The notes under the pieces are model-generated. The model had not been told where the DNA came from, did no database searches, and saw only the letters and a list, made by a program, of their open reading frames with translations. The position numbers and the translations under genes were made by a program. DNA of 64,000 nucleotides, taken from positions 29,815 to 93,814 of the forward strand of contig NZ_JACSQA010000012.1 in assembly GCF_014836845.1 (NCBI RefSeq), in the 5' to 3' direction. Below are positions 9,301 to 17,682 of the stretch, in pieces. This DNA is from Ureibacillus galli (GTDB lineage Bacteria; Bacillota; Bacilli; Bacillales_A; Planococcaceae). Within the stretch, counting starts at the first letter, position 1. Each line of letters opens with the position of its first letter.

Positions 9301-10895
9301 TCGTTTGCTTGTTTACGATATTCGATTTCCTTCTCTAAATAAGCAGATAGTTCTTTCATTTCATTTTTATCACAAGCGATAAAACGGAAAGAACGCTCGT
9401 TATTCCAAACGTGGGGAAGCCATTTTGTAAATTTAAATATTTCTTCCTCATCTTTATCGTAAACAAATACCATTTTCAGCTCATCGTAACTATATAAGGA
9501 TGCTAATTGGAAAATAAGTCCTTTTGCAAACTCAATACTTCTTTCCCGTTCTCCAATGACACCAGCAAAGCGATCTTCATATAATGAAATGGTTTTAGGG
9601 ACATTCTCTAAAATTTTTGGTTCTTCACATAACGTATAAAGTTCTTCTTGTAAATTATCATCTTCGATTGAGAACTTTTTCTCTGCAAATTTAATTTCCG
9701 CATTTAACTCTTCTTGTCCTAAACCAACTCTTAATTTTAAGAAGTCATCTTGCCCAAAATCTCGTTCCCATAAATTACGGCCTCTATTTTCAATACGGCC
9801 AATACAATCGTCTACTGTCACGATATTCTCATGTAAAATCGCCGACTGCCGATCACATTCATCTTTAAAAATCGTAGCGAAATGATCCAAATATTTTTTA
9901 TATTTTTCTTGACGTTTCTTTTCTTTTTTCCGTCTACGTTTTGCATCATATTTTTTTGAAAGAATTGGCCATAAAATCGTACCGATTAACATACTACAGG
10001 ACATAATGATTGCTGGAGTGGCAGCTGCAATATTACCATTTGCCATCGCATTGTTAATGGCAAAAAGGGCCGTTGCCATTGAAGCCATACCCATCGTTAC
10101 CGATGGTCCAATGACGAGCATAATCGGCATTTCTTCACCAATTGCATTTGGAGGAGGAGAATCTACTTTAAATACAGGTTTTTCAATGTCCCGTTTGAAC
10201 CGTGGAGAACGATAAAAATAATCGGGTTCAATGTTTTCTACTTCTTCATCTTCTTCATTGATTTCCTCTATCTCTTGCGGCTCAAAACGCTGTAATAACG
10301 GGGATTTAATATGTAAGCTTCCATCTGGATTATTACAAGCAATAAAGCAACTTCCTACAATAATCTTAAAACCCATTACGTAGATTAAGTCGCCAAAGTT
10401 TAAATCTTTCTCTGTAACACGTTCTCCGTTTACATACGTACCATTTGTACTATTTAAATCCTTAATGCGCCACTGATCCTTATGTAAACTAAGTTTGAAA
10501 TGTGCCCCAGATACAAATCGATTATCTAATACAAGATCATTCTGTTCAGAGCGACCGAAAGTAATTTCCATGTCACGATCGACTAATAATTTGGTAAACT
10601 CCTGACGATCTAATGTATTCGGTTCAGTAAAAATAAAAGTTTTATCTGTATCTTCTTTGACACTTAGATTGTAAATACTTAATGGACTTAAAATCGTATT
10701 TTTGATTCGGCTACCTTTTGAATCTAAAATGGAATAGTTTTTATTTGATTTTAATATCCATTCTTGTTTAGAAGATGCCTCTATACTGATAAGTTCTTTC
10801 GTATTTGCATTATCATATATCCAATATTGACCTGTTACTTTTTCAGGTAAAATAGTAGACGAAATACTCTTTTTACTTAGCAATGTGACTATCAC
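6288..10895 (-). CDS. essC: T7SS FtsK/SpoIIIE-type ATPase EssC (YukBA)
   Basis: 1535 residues, the motor and substrate-recognition protein of the type VII secretion system. In order: an N-terminal beta-rich region with an FHA domain (about 105-190, with the FGRS and NSTNGTYVNG signatures); two membrane segments (about 255-320) followed by a very basic stretch; a first FtsK domain with Walker A GMTGSGKS near residue 705; a second with GAAGSGKT near 1050; and a degenerate third domain at the C-terminus. Length matches YukBA/EssC (about 1480-1495) with slight extension. The start is GTG 10895, nine bases behind AGGAGG. It is the first gene of the essC-yukD-esxA-esx operon; in B. subtilis yukE and yukD come first instead. 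EssA, EssB and EsaA are not seen near it. Confidence 0.96.
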   Translation of the reverse strand: MIVTLLSKKSISSTILPEKVTGQYWIYDNANTKELISIEASSKQEWILKSNKNYSILDSKGSRIKNTILSPLSIYNLSVKEDTDKTFIFTEPNTLDRQEFTKLLVDRDMEITFGRSEQNDLVLDNRFVSGAHFKLSLHKDQWRIKDLNSTNGTYVNGERVTEKDLNFGDLIYVMGFKIIVGSCFIACNNPDGSLHIKSPLLQRFEPQEIEEINEEDEEVENIEPDYFYRSPRFKRDIEKPVFKVDSPPPNAIGEEMPIMLVIGPSVTMGMASMATALFAINNAMANGNIAAATPAIIMSCSMLIGTILWPILSKKYDAKRRRKKEKKRQEKYKKYLDHFATIFKDECDRQSAILHENIVTVDDCIGRIENRGRNLWERDFGQDDFLKLRVGLGQEELNAEIKFAEKKFSIEDDNLQEELYTLCEEPKILENVPKTISLYEDRFAGVIGERERSIEFAKGLIFQLASLYSYDELKMVFVYDKDEEEIFKFTKWLPHVWNNERSFRFIACDKNEMKELSAYLEKEIEYRKQANDSEIEEVKPYYVIFSMSKELAKRGEMFKQLFEEKRQIMMSVVTFYDELKHLPKECTKVVELKNNKGYLFDKNDISGKIVEFEPDIDVKADAEKLSIQLANIPLDISDGRFNLPKVITFLELFGVGKVEHLNSLTRWKENDPTKSLQAEIGVDTLGETFMLDLHEKFHGPHGLVAGMTGSGKSEFIISYILSLAVNYHPNEVAFILIDYKGGGMAKSFENLPHTAGIITNLDGAAIKRSLVSIESELKRRQAIFAQASKQVGESNIDIYKYQRLYREGVVNEPLQHLFIISDEFAELKTQQPEFMAQLVSAARIGRSLGVHLILATQKPSGVVDDQIWSNSRFRVSLKVQDKADSMDMLKRPEAAELKDTGRFYLQVGYNELFELGQSAWAGAPYYPSDKIVVEKDNSIVVIDRNGRPLREGKYDKKKALNSNPKKQLDVITQYLNKIADEEKIKIRQLWLEPIPSMILLDALMEKYPLPKSSIALNPLIGEYDDPENQKQDVLRLPLTQEGNVVVYGAAGSGKTTFLNTMVTSLMKEHTPDEVNIYLLDFASETLRAFESAPHVGDVIYAHEGEKVSNLFRMLKLEVSNRKKMFADYGGDQASYIRLTGNKVPSIVVAINNFSAFTELFEEKEEAVAYLSREGTKYGIYFVLTALSANSVRFRLLQNFKQQIALQLNDENDYTMIVGKTGGLVPSKHKGRGLIKLDKVYEFQVAHITEEDIPYPFIVNMCNEAQKAWGKPGAKRIPILPKNVDIEFLSNYLSTENALNLPVGVEKSSLNVAHYPFNKFYINLVLSNGEGSNIFGKELAHFIGQKTTLPIEVIDFKRELEVMDSPHIIRHESLEACKQAINELFSLVLYRNNTYKDALESGTEIEPFEQRVYMIQSVTALKSQLTGEDAKKLELILEKGNVKYNITIILVEQSKNLSSITFEQWFKQNVSLTDAIWVGSGITDQFKLEIKNVNAEMRADIDMTDEFGYVVRNGKATKVKLLNPIKEEEFDEQSVS

Positions 10896-11062
10896 TTTTT
10901 GGAACCTCCTGAAAAAGTATTATATTACTGGAAAATAAGTAATTATACCAATGATTATTCTATTTTTTGGTATTTTCTTCAAAAACCATTATCTACTATT
11001 TCCTATGAAAGGTAAATGACCCGTACCTCCCAATTATTGACGGAAAGAAAGACTATTTTACT

Positions 11063-11105
11063 ATAAAAAAAAGAGCATTTACCCTTTTTTTACAGGTAAA
11101 TACTC
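11063..11105 (-). terminator. Terminator of the racemase / ligase operon
   Basis: An 11-bp stem (GAGCATTTACC paired with GGTAAATACTC, one mismatch) is followed on the minus strand by eight or more T residues. It lies about 25 bp beyond the racemase stop. Confidence 0.82.
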
Positions 11106-11130
11106 ATTGCATTATCCATATTTTTACATA

Positions 11131-11856
11131 TTAAACGTTCAATTTTAATGGGACATTCGGTTGTACTAATTCATACCCGCAAGCTACAATGGCACTTTCC
11201 GCCAAGACAATTAAGGAATCGATATAGCGTCCACTTAATTTTAGTTCTTTATTGACGATTGAAAGTTCTGTACAGCCTAATATGATTTTATCGCAGTTCA
11301 ATTGAAGCATTCCTTGCTCAATGACTTGCCATTGGGACATTGAAACTTCCTTGCCCGCCTTTACATAATCATATATAACCGACATCACTTGCTGTTGAAT
11401 CATTCCATTTGGCAAAACAGGTTCAATATTTTGTTCCATCAATGCCCTTTGATAAACGCCGGATGCTAATGTTCCATCCGTTGCTAATATCCCAACTCGT
11501 TTAGCTCCTAAGGATGCAGCTCTTTTCGCCGTTTCACGTATCATATGAATGACAGGTACGGGAGATGCTATTTGTAATTCATTATAAAAACTATGGGCTG
11601 TATTACATGGGATGCAAATTAAATCTGCTCCAGCATTAGCGAGCTTTTTTGCATCGTTAATTAAATATGGGACTGGATTATCCTTTGTTTCATCTAGAAT
11701 GTACGCTGTACGATCTGGAATCGAAGTATCATTATCGATAATAGTATGGACGTGTTCCTGATCTTTGGATGCCTTCGTACGGCGAACAATCATTTCGCCA
11801 ATAAACATAGTTGCTAACGGTCCGACCCCACCAATAATACCTAATGTTTTTCTCAT
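11131..11856 (-). CDS. Aspartate/glutamate racemase family protein
   Basis: 241 residues of the cofactor-independent Asp/Glu racemase family. It has an N-terminal G-G-V-G-P loop and two catalytic-type cysteines, in the motifs IPCNTAH (about residue 83) and LGCTEL (about 195), the pair that removes and donates the alpha proton. Length is normal (about 230-245). Its start overlaps the stop of the upstream ATP-grasp ligase by 4 bp, so the two are made together. The neighbour looks like a D-aspartate ligase, so the likely job is to supply D-Asp (possibly D-Glu) for the peptidoglycan cross-bridge. Substrate choice cannot be read from sequence with certainty. Confidence 0.88.
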   Translation of the reverse strand: MRKTLGIIGGVGPLATMFIGEMIVRRTKASKDQEHVHTIIDNDTSIPDRTAYILDETKDNPVPYLINDAKKLANAGADLICIPCNTAHSFYNELQIASPVPVIHMIRETAKRAASLGAKRVGILATDGTLASGVYQRALMEQNIEPVLPNGMIQQQVMSVIYDYVKAGKEVSMSQWQVIEQGMLQLNCDKIILGCTELSIVNKELKLSGRYIDSLIVLAESAIVACGYELVQPNVPLKLNV

Positions 11857-13073
11857 TCTTCCAAACCTTTTTTGTTAAAGTATTTTTTATATTTACGGAA
11901 ATAATTTAAATTGTTTAACGTTAGTTTAACCCAACGTTTCGTATTCATGTCTTCTTTATAAAATAATGAGTTTGTCCATTTTCCTTGGCGAATTAAACTT
12001 TTTGCTTCGATTTTCATCTTTTCATTGGAAGCATATTTAAATAATACGCCTTTTGGAATAATCATCCATAAATGTTTGTTGTTCGCATATGTTAACTCTT
12101 GCTTAATGTTTAACATATAATCATCTGCAACATACTTCATTAAATTATAACCAGCTGCTGTAACAAAATAACTTGAGCGTCCGTTACGCAAATTTATTTC
12201 AAATAGTTTGTACTCACCGTCACGTACATCATACTTCATATCAAAATTAGCAAAACCTGTGTATCCGATGTCTTCTAAAAAGAATCGAACTTTATCCATT
12301 AATTTCTCATCAAAGGTCGTAATAATTGCTGCATAACTTCCAATTCCTTCAGGAGAATGCTCTTCTAAAATTGGATTTCCAAGACACATTAATTTTACTT
12401 TGCCGTCTTTTCCAACATACGCATTTAAAACACGCATATATGAATCATCACCAGGGATAAATTCTTGAACAATCATCGTATCTTGGTAAGAAGAACTATA
12501 AATCGCCTTTAAAATAGCCGTTTTTTCTGCTTCGTCATTTGCCACAAATACTTTCTTTTTCCCTGGGAATGTACATGCCCAGTAAGCAACTGAATTCGAA
12601 GCCTTTAAAATAATTGGATATTCAAAAGGTGGCGTGAAGTTTTCATAATTCTCCGCTGTAACTGTTGTTGTGCCAGGATATTTAAAATCATATTTTTCAC
12701 ACATTTTATAAAAATTTTCTTTTAATAAAATTTGATCCATTAATGATTCATCAATATATGGTACTGTAAAGTACTTTTCAAGTTCTGGCTTATTTTTAAT
12801 AATTAATTTCGCATAATCATCGCCACAAGCGAGTAACAACAATTTCTTATCTGGAAATTGTTTTGCCACATTTTCAAGGGCAGGGACAAATACATCCTGC
12901 TCATTTAATTTATCAATTTGTTGAAAGTTTAAAATACGACTATCTTGAGTCGCTGTTAAATGGGAGCGACCTAATACGAGCGGCTTTAAGCCATAAGCCT
13001 CGTAAAATGCTCGCGCCATACCATAGGCGTTCATGTCAGAACCTAATAATATTGGTAAAAATGGTTGTTCCAT
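11853..13073 (-). CDS. ATP-grasp ligase resembling D-aspartate ligase (Asl-type, peptidoglycan cross-bridge)
   Basis: 406 residues of the ATP-grasp fold. The N-terminal segment has PILLGSDMNAYGMAR. The central ATP-grasp part has VQEFIPGDDS and GYTGFANFDMKYD, ending with LFEINLRNGRSS (a metal-binding E-x-N). These stretches closely resemble, from memory, the Enterococcus faecium D-aspartate ligase Asl(fm), which adds D-Asp to the side chain of Lys in the stem peptide. The overlapping downstream racemase gene repeats the E. faecium arrangement. Such a pair implies A4-alpha peptidoglycan (L-Lys-D-Asp), known in Lysinibacillus; related genera use D-Glu, so that substrate remains possible. It acts in the cytoplasm on the UDP-linked precursor. 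Confidence 0.85.
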   Translation of the reverse strand: MEQPFLPILLGSDMNAYGMARAFYEAYGLKPLVLGRSHLTATQDSRILNFQQIDKLNEQDVFVPALENVAKQFPDKKLLLLACGDDYAKLIIKNKPELEKYFTVPYIDESLMDQILLKENFYKMCEKYDFKYPGTTTVTAENYENFTPPFEYPIILKASNSVAYWACTFPGKKKVFVANDEAEKTAILKAIYSSSYQDTMIVQEFIPGDDSYMRVLNAYVGKDGKVKLMCLGNPILEEHSPEGIGSYAAIITTFDEKLMDKVRFFLEDIGYTGFANFDMKYDVRDGEYKLFEINLRNGRSSYFVTAAGYNLMKYVADDYMLNIKQELTYANNKHLWMIIPKGVLFKYASNEKMKIEAKSLIRQGKWTNSLFYKEDMNTKRWVKLTLNNLNYFRKYKKYFNKKGLEE

Positions 13074-13265
13074 TATGTTTCAGCTCACTTTAGTTTTAGT
13101 AGTTAAAAATAATTTTGATCGATGTAATTAAATGAATTTGACTTTACAGATGACTAATAAATTATACAGTCATATCAGTATAAAAATTAGTTTATCACAT
13201 TTTCGAAATATGTTAATAAGGATACGTAACTAAAATTGCCTTGCCCGTAAATTTTCCCATAAATA

Positions 13266-13295
13266 AAAGTGCTAGTCGGATTTAACTAGCACTTT
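13266..13295 (-). terminator. Terminator after the thiolase gene
   Basis: A perfect 11-bp stem, AAAGTGCTAGT and its complement with an 8-base loop, is followed on the minus strand by TTTTATTTA. It lies 7 bp beyond the thiolase stop. Confidence 0.85.
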
Positions 13296-13301
13296 AAACG
13301 G

Positions 13302-14483
13302 TTATACCGCTTCAATAACTAACGCAATTCCTTGTCCGCCGCCGATACAAAGGCTAGCGACAGCATACTTCCCGCCACGTCGTTTTAATTCATACGCAGC
13401 TGCTAAAATAATACGTGTACCACTCGCACCTACTGGATGACCTAATGCTAAAGCGCCTCCATTTACGTTCGTTATTTCGCGATTTAATCCGAGTTCTTTT
13501 TCCACAGCTAAAAACTGAGCTGCAAATGCTTCGTTAACTTCGACTAAATCTATATCATGTAACGTTAAGTTCGCCCGCTGTAGAGCAAGTTTTATCGCTG
13601 GTACTGGACCAATCCCCATTATGGAAGGGTCAACACCTGCAACACCCCACGAAACAATTCGAGCTATAGGTTGAAGGGCATTTTCTTTTATAGCTTTTCC
13701 ACTTGCTACTACAATAGAAGCTGCACCATCATTAATTCCTGACGAATTACCGGCAGTAACTGTTCCATCTTTTTTAAAGGCTGGTCGAAGTGTCGATAAA
13801 CTTTCTATGTTCGTATTCTCTTTTATATGCTCATCTACCTCAATGGAAGTTTCCCGTTTCTTTGAATGAACAGTGACAGGCACAATTTCTTCTTTAAAGT
13901 AACCCGCTTCCCGCGCCTGGGATGCTCTTTGATGGGAAAGGAGGGCAAATTCATCTTGTTCTTCCCGGGATATGCTATACATTTCAGCTAGTTTTTCTGC
14001 TGTCATTCCCATACCTGAGCCAGTATATTGATCTGTTAATGTAGCTTGCAGCATATCGATAAATTGTAAATTGCCCATTTTGGATCCATTGAATCGCTGT
14101 TCAAAATTCGCATATGGAGCTTGGGACATGTTTTCTGTGCCACCGGCTAGAATGATGTTCCCTTCTCCTAATAATATATGTTGAGCTGCTGTCACAATCG
14201 ATTGCATCCCCGAACCGCATAATCGATTTAAAGTGAGTGCAGGAACTTCCTTTGGAACGTCCGCTTTTAACCCGATGTGTCGCGCTAAGTAGGAAGCATT
14301 TACATTAGATGCAATGACACTACCATAGATAACATGATCGATTTGCTCCGGTCGCACATTGGATCTTTTTAATGCTTCCACTGCCGTGGATGTTCCAAGT
14401 TCCACTGCATCGACTTTTGAAAAAGAACCTCCAAAAGATGTAAAAGCAGTACGTGCACCATCTACTATATAAACATTCTCCAT
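13302..14483 (-). CDS. Acetyl-CoA acetyltransferase / thiolase
   Basis: 393 residues, full-length type II thiolase. It shows the acyl-binding Cys89 (NRLCGSGMQS), the catalytic His349 (GHPVGASG) and the second Cys379 (CIGGGQG). It condenses or cleaves acetoacetyl- or 3-ketoacyl-CoA in the cytoplasm. It is the last gene of a three-gene operon, acyl-CoA dehydrogenase, AMP-dependent ligase, thiolase, with a 16-bp gap to the ligase. No enoyl-CoA hydratase or 3-hydroxyacyl-CoA dehydrogenase gene lies with it, so those beta-oxidation steps must be encoded elsewhere. Confidence 0.95.
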   Translation of the reverse strand: MENVYIVDGARTAFTSFGGSFSKVDAVELGTSTAVEALKRSNVRPEQIDHVIYGSVIASNVNASYLARHIGLKADVPKEVPALTLNRLCGSGMQSIVTAAQHILLGEGNIILAGGTENMSQAPYANFEQRFNGSKMGNLQFIDMLQATLTDQYTGSGMGMTAEKLAEMYSISREEQDEFALLSHQRASQAREAGYFKEEIVPVTVHSKKRETSIEVDEHIKENTNIESLSTLRPAFKKDGTVTAGNSSGINDGAASIVVASGKAIKENALQPIARIVSWGVAGVDPSIMGIGPVPAIKLALQRANLTLHDIDLVEVNEAFAAQFLAVEKELGLNREITNVNGGALALGHPVGASGTRIILAAAYELKRRGGKYAVASLCIGGGQGIALVIEAV

Positions 14484-14499
14484 CCTATATCCCCTCCAT

Positions 14500-15999
14500 T
14501 TATAGATGAGTTGCTTTACTTACTTGCGGTCTTAACGTATGTTTCAATACTTTCCCCGAGGCATTACGAGGTAATTGTTCTAAAAATTCCACTTCTATCG
14601 GTACTTTATATTTTGCCAGCTGTGTACTACAGTAAGTTATGATTTCTTCTTCAGAAACGGATTGACCCTCTTTCAATACAACAAATGCTTTCGGTACTTC
14701 CCCATACACTTCGTGGGGTACACCAACAATAGCCGCCTCTAACACTTGTGGAATTTGATATAATACTTCCTCCACTTCGATTGGATAAATATTTTCACCA
14801 CCGCGAATGATCATATCTTTCTTTCGGTCTACAATGTATAAAAAACCTTCTTCATCGAAGCGACCTAAATCACCCGAATATAGCCAATCATTTTTAATCG
14901 TATGCGATGTCTCCTCCGGATTATGAAGGTAACCTTTCATCACTTGAGGACCTTTTACACAAATTTCTCCTACCTCGCCTACTGCCACTTCTTCTCCATA
15001 TGAATCCACAATTTTAATTTGTGTACGGGTTAATGGTTTGCCTACAGAACCAATTTTCTGTAATGCATATTCATCTGTTAACGATGAGGCTGCCGGCGAA
15101 TTCTCCGTTTGTCCGTACAAATTTTGAACTTTAACTTTAGGGAAAGTGTCTTTTAACCGTTTTACTAGTTCATAGGGCATCGGTGCCGCTCCATAGCAAA
15201 ATAGTCGTAAATGTTCGAAATGGTAATTCTTCAACTCCGGCATGTTTAATAAAATCGTATACATCGCCGGAACTCCAAAGAAGATAGATGCTTTTGTTTC
15301 AACTAACTTTTTCAATGAACGGCTTGGTGAAAATGCTTCTTCAATTACTACCGTACCGCCTTTATACATTGTTGGTACAGCAAATACATGACTACCTGCA
15401 CAATGAAAAAGAGGCGTACAAATATACATCCGGTCTTCTTTTGTCATGTTCATCGATTCAGACCAAATGGCGGCCGTTTCATAAACGTTCTGATGGGAAA
15501 GCATAACTCCTTTTGGTTTACCAGTCGTTCCTGATGTGTACATAACGACTGAAGTATCGTTTCCTTGTAATGAAACGGGTTCATATTGAACAGAATCAGC
15601 TTGAAGTATTTCACGTATTTTGGATAAATCGATTGTTTCTTTAAAGTTATAAGTAGAATTTTTGATTGTTTCTTCAATTTTTTCATCGAAAATCAGTACC
15701 TTTGCCTCTGAATGCATAAAAATATATTCTACTTCAGGTGGTGCAAGCTTTGTATTAATCGGCATAATCGTCAATCCTGCAAGCTGCACCCCATAATAGA
15801 CAGCCATAAACAAGTCTGAATTAAGCATAAATTGGGCAACAATATCTCCTTTTTTATACCCTTGCTGTTGCAAATAACCTGCTATTTTCTGAGCATTATT
15901 TAATAGCTCCTGATAAGTCCATCGATTGCCTTCAAATTCAATTGCCGATGCATGTGGCTTATCCATTGCATGTTGTGCTAGTACCTCCGTAATAAACAT
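14500..15999 (-). CDS. AMP-dependent acyl-CoA ligase
   Basis: 499 residues of the ANL superfamily. It has the P-loop motif TSGTTGKPKG at about 155-164, an YGQTE motif near 300, the YSGDLG hinge region and the C-terminal lysine motif PRNASGKVLKH. It activates a carboxylic acid, probably a medium- or long-chain fatty acid, as the acyl-adenylate and then the CoA thioester. I chose ATG 15999, which has GGGGG 7 bp upstream; the frame remains open to ATG 16020. It sits between the acyl-CoA dehydrogenase and thiolase genes. The exact chain length cannot be read from sequence. Confidence 0.92.
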   Translation of the reverse strand: MFITEVLAQHAMDKPHASAIEFEGNRWTYQELLNNAQKIAGYLQQQGYKKGDIVAQFMLNSDLFMAVYYGVQLAGLTIMPINTKLAPPEVEYIFMHSEAKVLIFDEKIEETIKNSTYNFKETIDLSKIREILQADSVQYEPVSLQGNDTSVVMYTSGTTGKPKGVMLSHQNVYETAAIWSESMNMTKEDRMYICTPLFHCAGSHVFAVPTMYKGGTVVIEEAFSPSRSLKKLVETKASIFFGVPAMYTILLNMPELKNYHFEHLRLFCYGAAPMPYELVKRLKDTFPKVKVQNLYGQTENSPAASSLTDEYALQKIGSVGKPLTRTQIKIVDSYGEEVAVGEVGEICVKGPQVMKGYLHNPEETSHTIKNDWLYSGDLGRFDEEGFLYIVDRKKDMIIRGGENIYPIEVEEVLYQIPQVLEAAIVGVPHEVYGEVPKAFVVLKEGQSVSEEEIITYCSTQLAKYKVPIEVEFLEQLPRNASGKVLKHTLRPQVSKATHL

Positions 16000-16067
16000 A
16001 CCCATTCCCCCTGTTATCATTTGTAAACAATCCGTATATCCCCTAATCCATAAAGGTACCTTTTATG

Positions 16068-17216
16068 TTATTTCAAGATTTCCTTTGCAATGATCCCCTT
16101 CATAATTTCTGTCGTACCGGCATAAATCGCCGCCACCGGAATATCTCTAAATCGTCTAGCAATCTCATATTCTTCCATATAACCGTAACCCCCATGAAGC
16201 TGAAGACATTCGGCAGCAACTTTTTTTGCCATCTCACTTATCCACCATTTCGCCATTGAAACTTCCTTTACTAATTTTTCTCCTGCAATATGTTTTGCTA
16301 CTAATGTATGAATGTAGTTCCGTCCAATATCAATTTCCGTAGCCATTTCCGCTAATTTAAATTGTGTATTTTGAAAATCAGCAATTGTACGGTTAAAAGC
16401 TTTTCGAGATTTGACATATTCCTTCGTTATACGGAACATCTCCTCCGCTTCCACTTGAACTTCGATGGCTACTAATAGGCGTTCCTGTTGCAATTTATCC
16501 ATTAAATAATAAAATCCTTTTCCTTCTTCCCCAAGCAAATTTTCGGCTGGTACTTTTGCATCTTCGAAAATGAGTTCACCTGTATCCGATGAATGCATTC
16601 CGATCTTATTCAACTTTTTCCCTCGTTTAAAACCTGGGGTATCTTTCTCTACAACAATTAAACTGATACCTCTATGGGGCGGATTGGCGTTTGGATCCGT
16701 TTTACAAACAACGACGACAAAATCAGCGTTGATGCCATTTGTAATAAATGTTTTTTCGCCATTTAATATATAAAAATCCCCTTGTCGATAAGCAGTTGTT
16801 TGAATACCTGCTAAATCAGAACCTGCTCCTGGCTCAGTCATCGCAATAGCAGAAATGAACTCTCCTGTTATACTTTTGGGAAGCCATCTTTTCTTTTGAT
16901 CCTCCGTTCCGTATTGTTCAATATACGGTATAACGATGTCGGAATGTAGAACTATACCACTGGCAAGCCCAGCACCTACCCGTTCTAACTCTTCTGCTAG
17001 AATCATGGAATAGCCAAAATCAAGACCTAATCCACTATATGTTTCACTTACCATTGGACATAAATATCCCTGTTCCCCTAACTTTGACCAAAACCATCTT
17101 GGTACTTCCCTTTTATGTTCCCATTCTTCAAAATATGGATAAGCATCTTTTTCTAACATTTTTCTTAAAGAACGACGAAACATTTCATGTTCTTCCGTAA
17201 AAAAATCTCCAGACAT
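16068..17216 (-). CDS. Acyl-CoA dehydrogenase
   Basis: 382 residues from ATG 17216 (GGGGAG upstream), the normal family length. The frame extends upstream to 17273 but that part is unlike the family and lacks a ribosome site. It shows the FAD-binding signature MTEPGAGSDLAGI (about 125-140), the ITNG motif, and the C-terminal HGGYGYMEEYEIAR segment with the usual Glu region. It oxidises acyl-CoA to trans-2-enoyl-CoA and passes electrons to ETF. It is the first gene of the dehydrogenase-ligase-thiolase operon. Confidence 0.94.
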   Translation of the reverse strand: MSGDFFTEEHEMFRRSLRKMLEKDAYPYFEEWEHKREVPRWFWSKLGEQGYLCPMVSETYSGLGLDFGYSMILAEELERVGAGLASGIVLHSDIVIPYIEQYGTEDQKKRWLPKSITGEFISAIAMTEPGAGSDLAGIQTTAYRQGDFYILNGEKTFITNGINADFVVVVCKTDPNANPPHRGISLIVVEKDTPGFKRGKKLNKIGMHSSDTGELIFEDAKVPAENLLGEEGKGFYYLMDKLQQERLLVAIEVQVEAEEMFRITKEYVKSRKAFNRTIADFQNTQFKLAEMATEIDIGRNYIHTLVAKHIAGEKLVKEVSMAKWWISEMAKKVAAECLQLHGGYGYMEEYEIARRFRDIPVAAIYAGTTEIMKGIIAKEILK

Positions 17217-17352
17217 CTCGCTCTCCCCAATCAGTTGTTGGATTTTTCTGAAAATATAATTAAATTTTATCAATGCCTAGCGAACTATTCAATAACAGGT
17301 GATAGAAATTATAATATTTTTCGAGAATTTCTTAACATAAAAGAGAATACAA

Positions 17353-17384
17353 AAAAGTGCCACCTATTTTAGGCGGCACTTTTT
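17353..17384 (-). terminator. Terminator, active on both strands by sequence
   Basis: A GTGCC-centred stem of about 12 bp with one mismatch is flanked by A6 on one side and T5 on the other. It lies directly after the 17386-17625 gene on the minus strand. Confidence 0.8.
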
Positions 17385-17385
17385 A

Positions 17386-17625
17386 TTAACTATGTTTTTT
17401 CTCATCAGGTGATTCTTTTCTAAATACTTCTGTAATTAATTCATCATCTTCTGTTTTTACTCGTTTATTTAATTCTTGTACCGGAATCGCATCTACAGTT
17501 TGCATATCTTCATGTAAATCAAAAAGACTAATACTCTCTGAATCCACCATATCAGGCTTATCTGTCACTGGTAAATCCTCAAACACTTTTTTAGATTCAG
17601 GTAAGGAATCTCTTTCTTTACTCAT
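17386..17625 (-). CDS. Small acidic protein of unknown function
   Basis: 79 residues from ATG 17625, nine bases behind AAGGAG. It is highly charged and acidic, with no membrane segment or Cys, and probably largely disordered. I do not recognise a family. It is a single gene with its own terminator, upstream of the fatty-acid operon and downstream of the arginase-like gene. The good ribosome site and terminator argue that it is real. Confidence 0.6.
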   Translation of the reverse strand: MSKERDSLPESKKVFEDLPVTDKPDMVDSESISLFDLHEDMQTVDAIPVQELNKRVKTEDDELITEVFRKESPDEKKHS

Positions 17626-17682
17626 AAACACTCACTCCTTTTTACTTAGTGTGGGTGAATCCCGATAAATTATTCCAAAGGA

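Noticed and set aside
1..10895. T7SS locus as a recent mobile island
   Set aside because: I see no integrase, transposase, tRNA or direct repeats at the right border, and base composition looks like the surroundings; the left border is outside the window.
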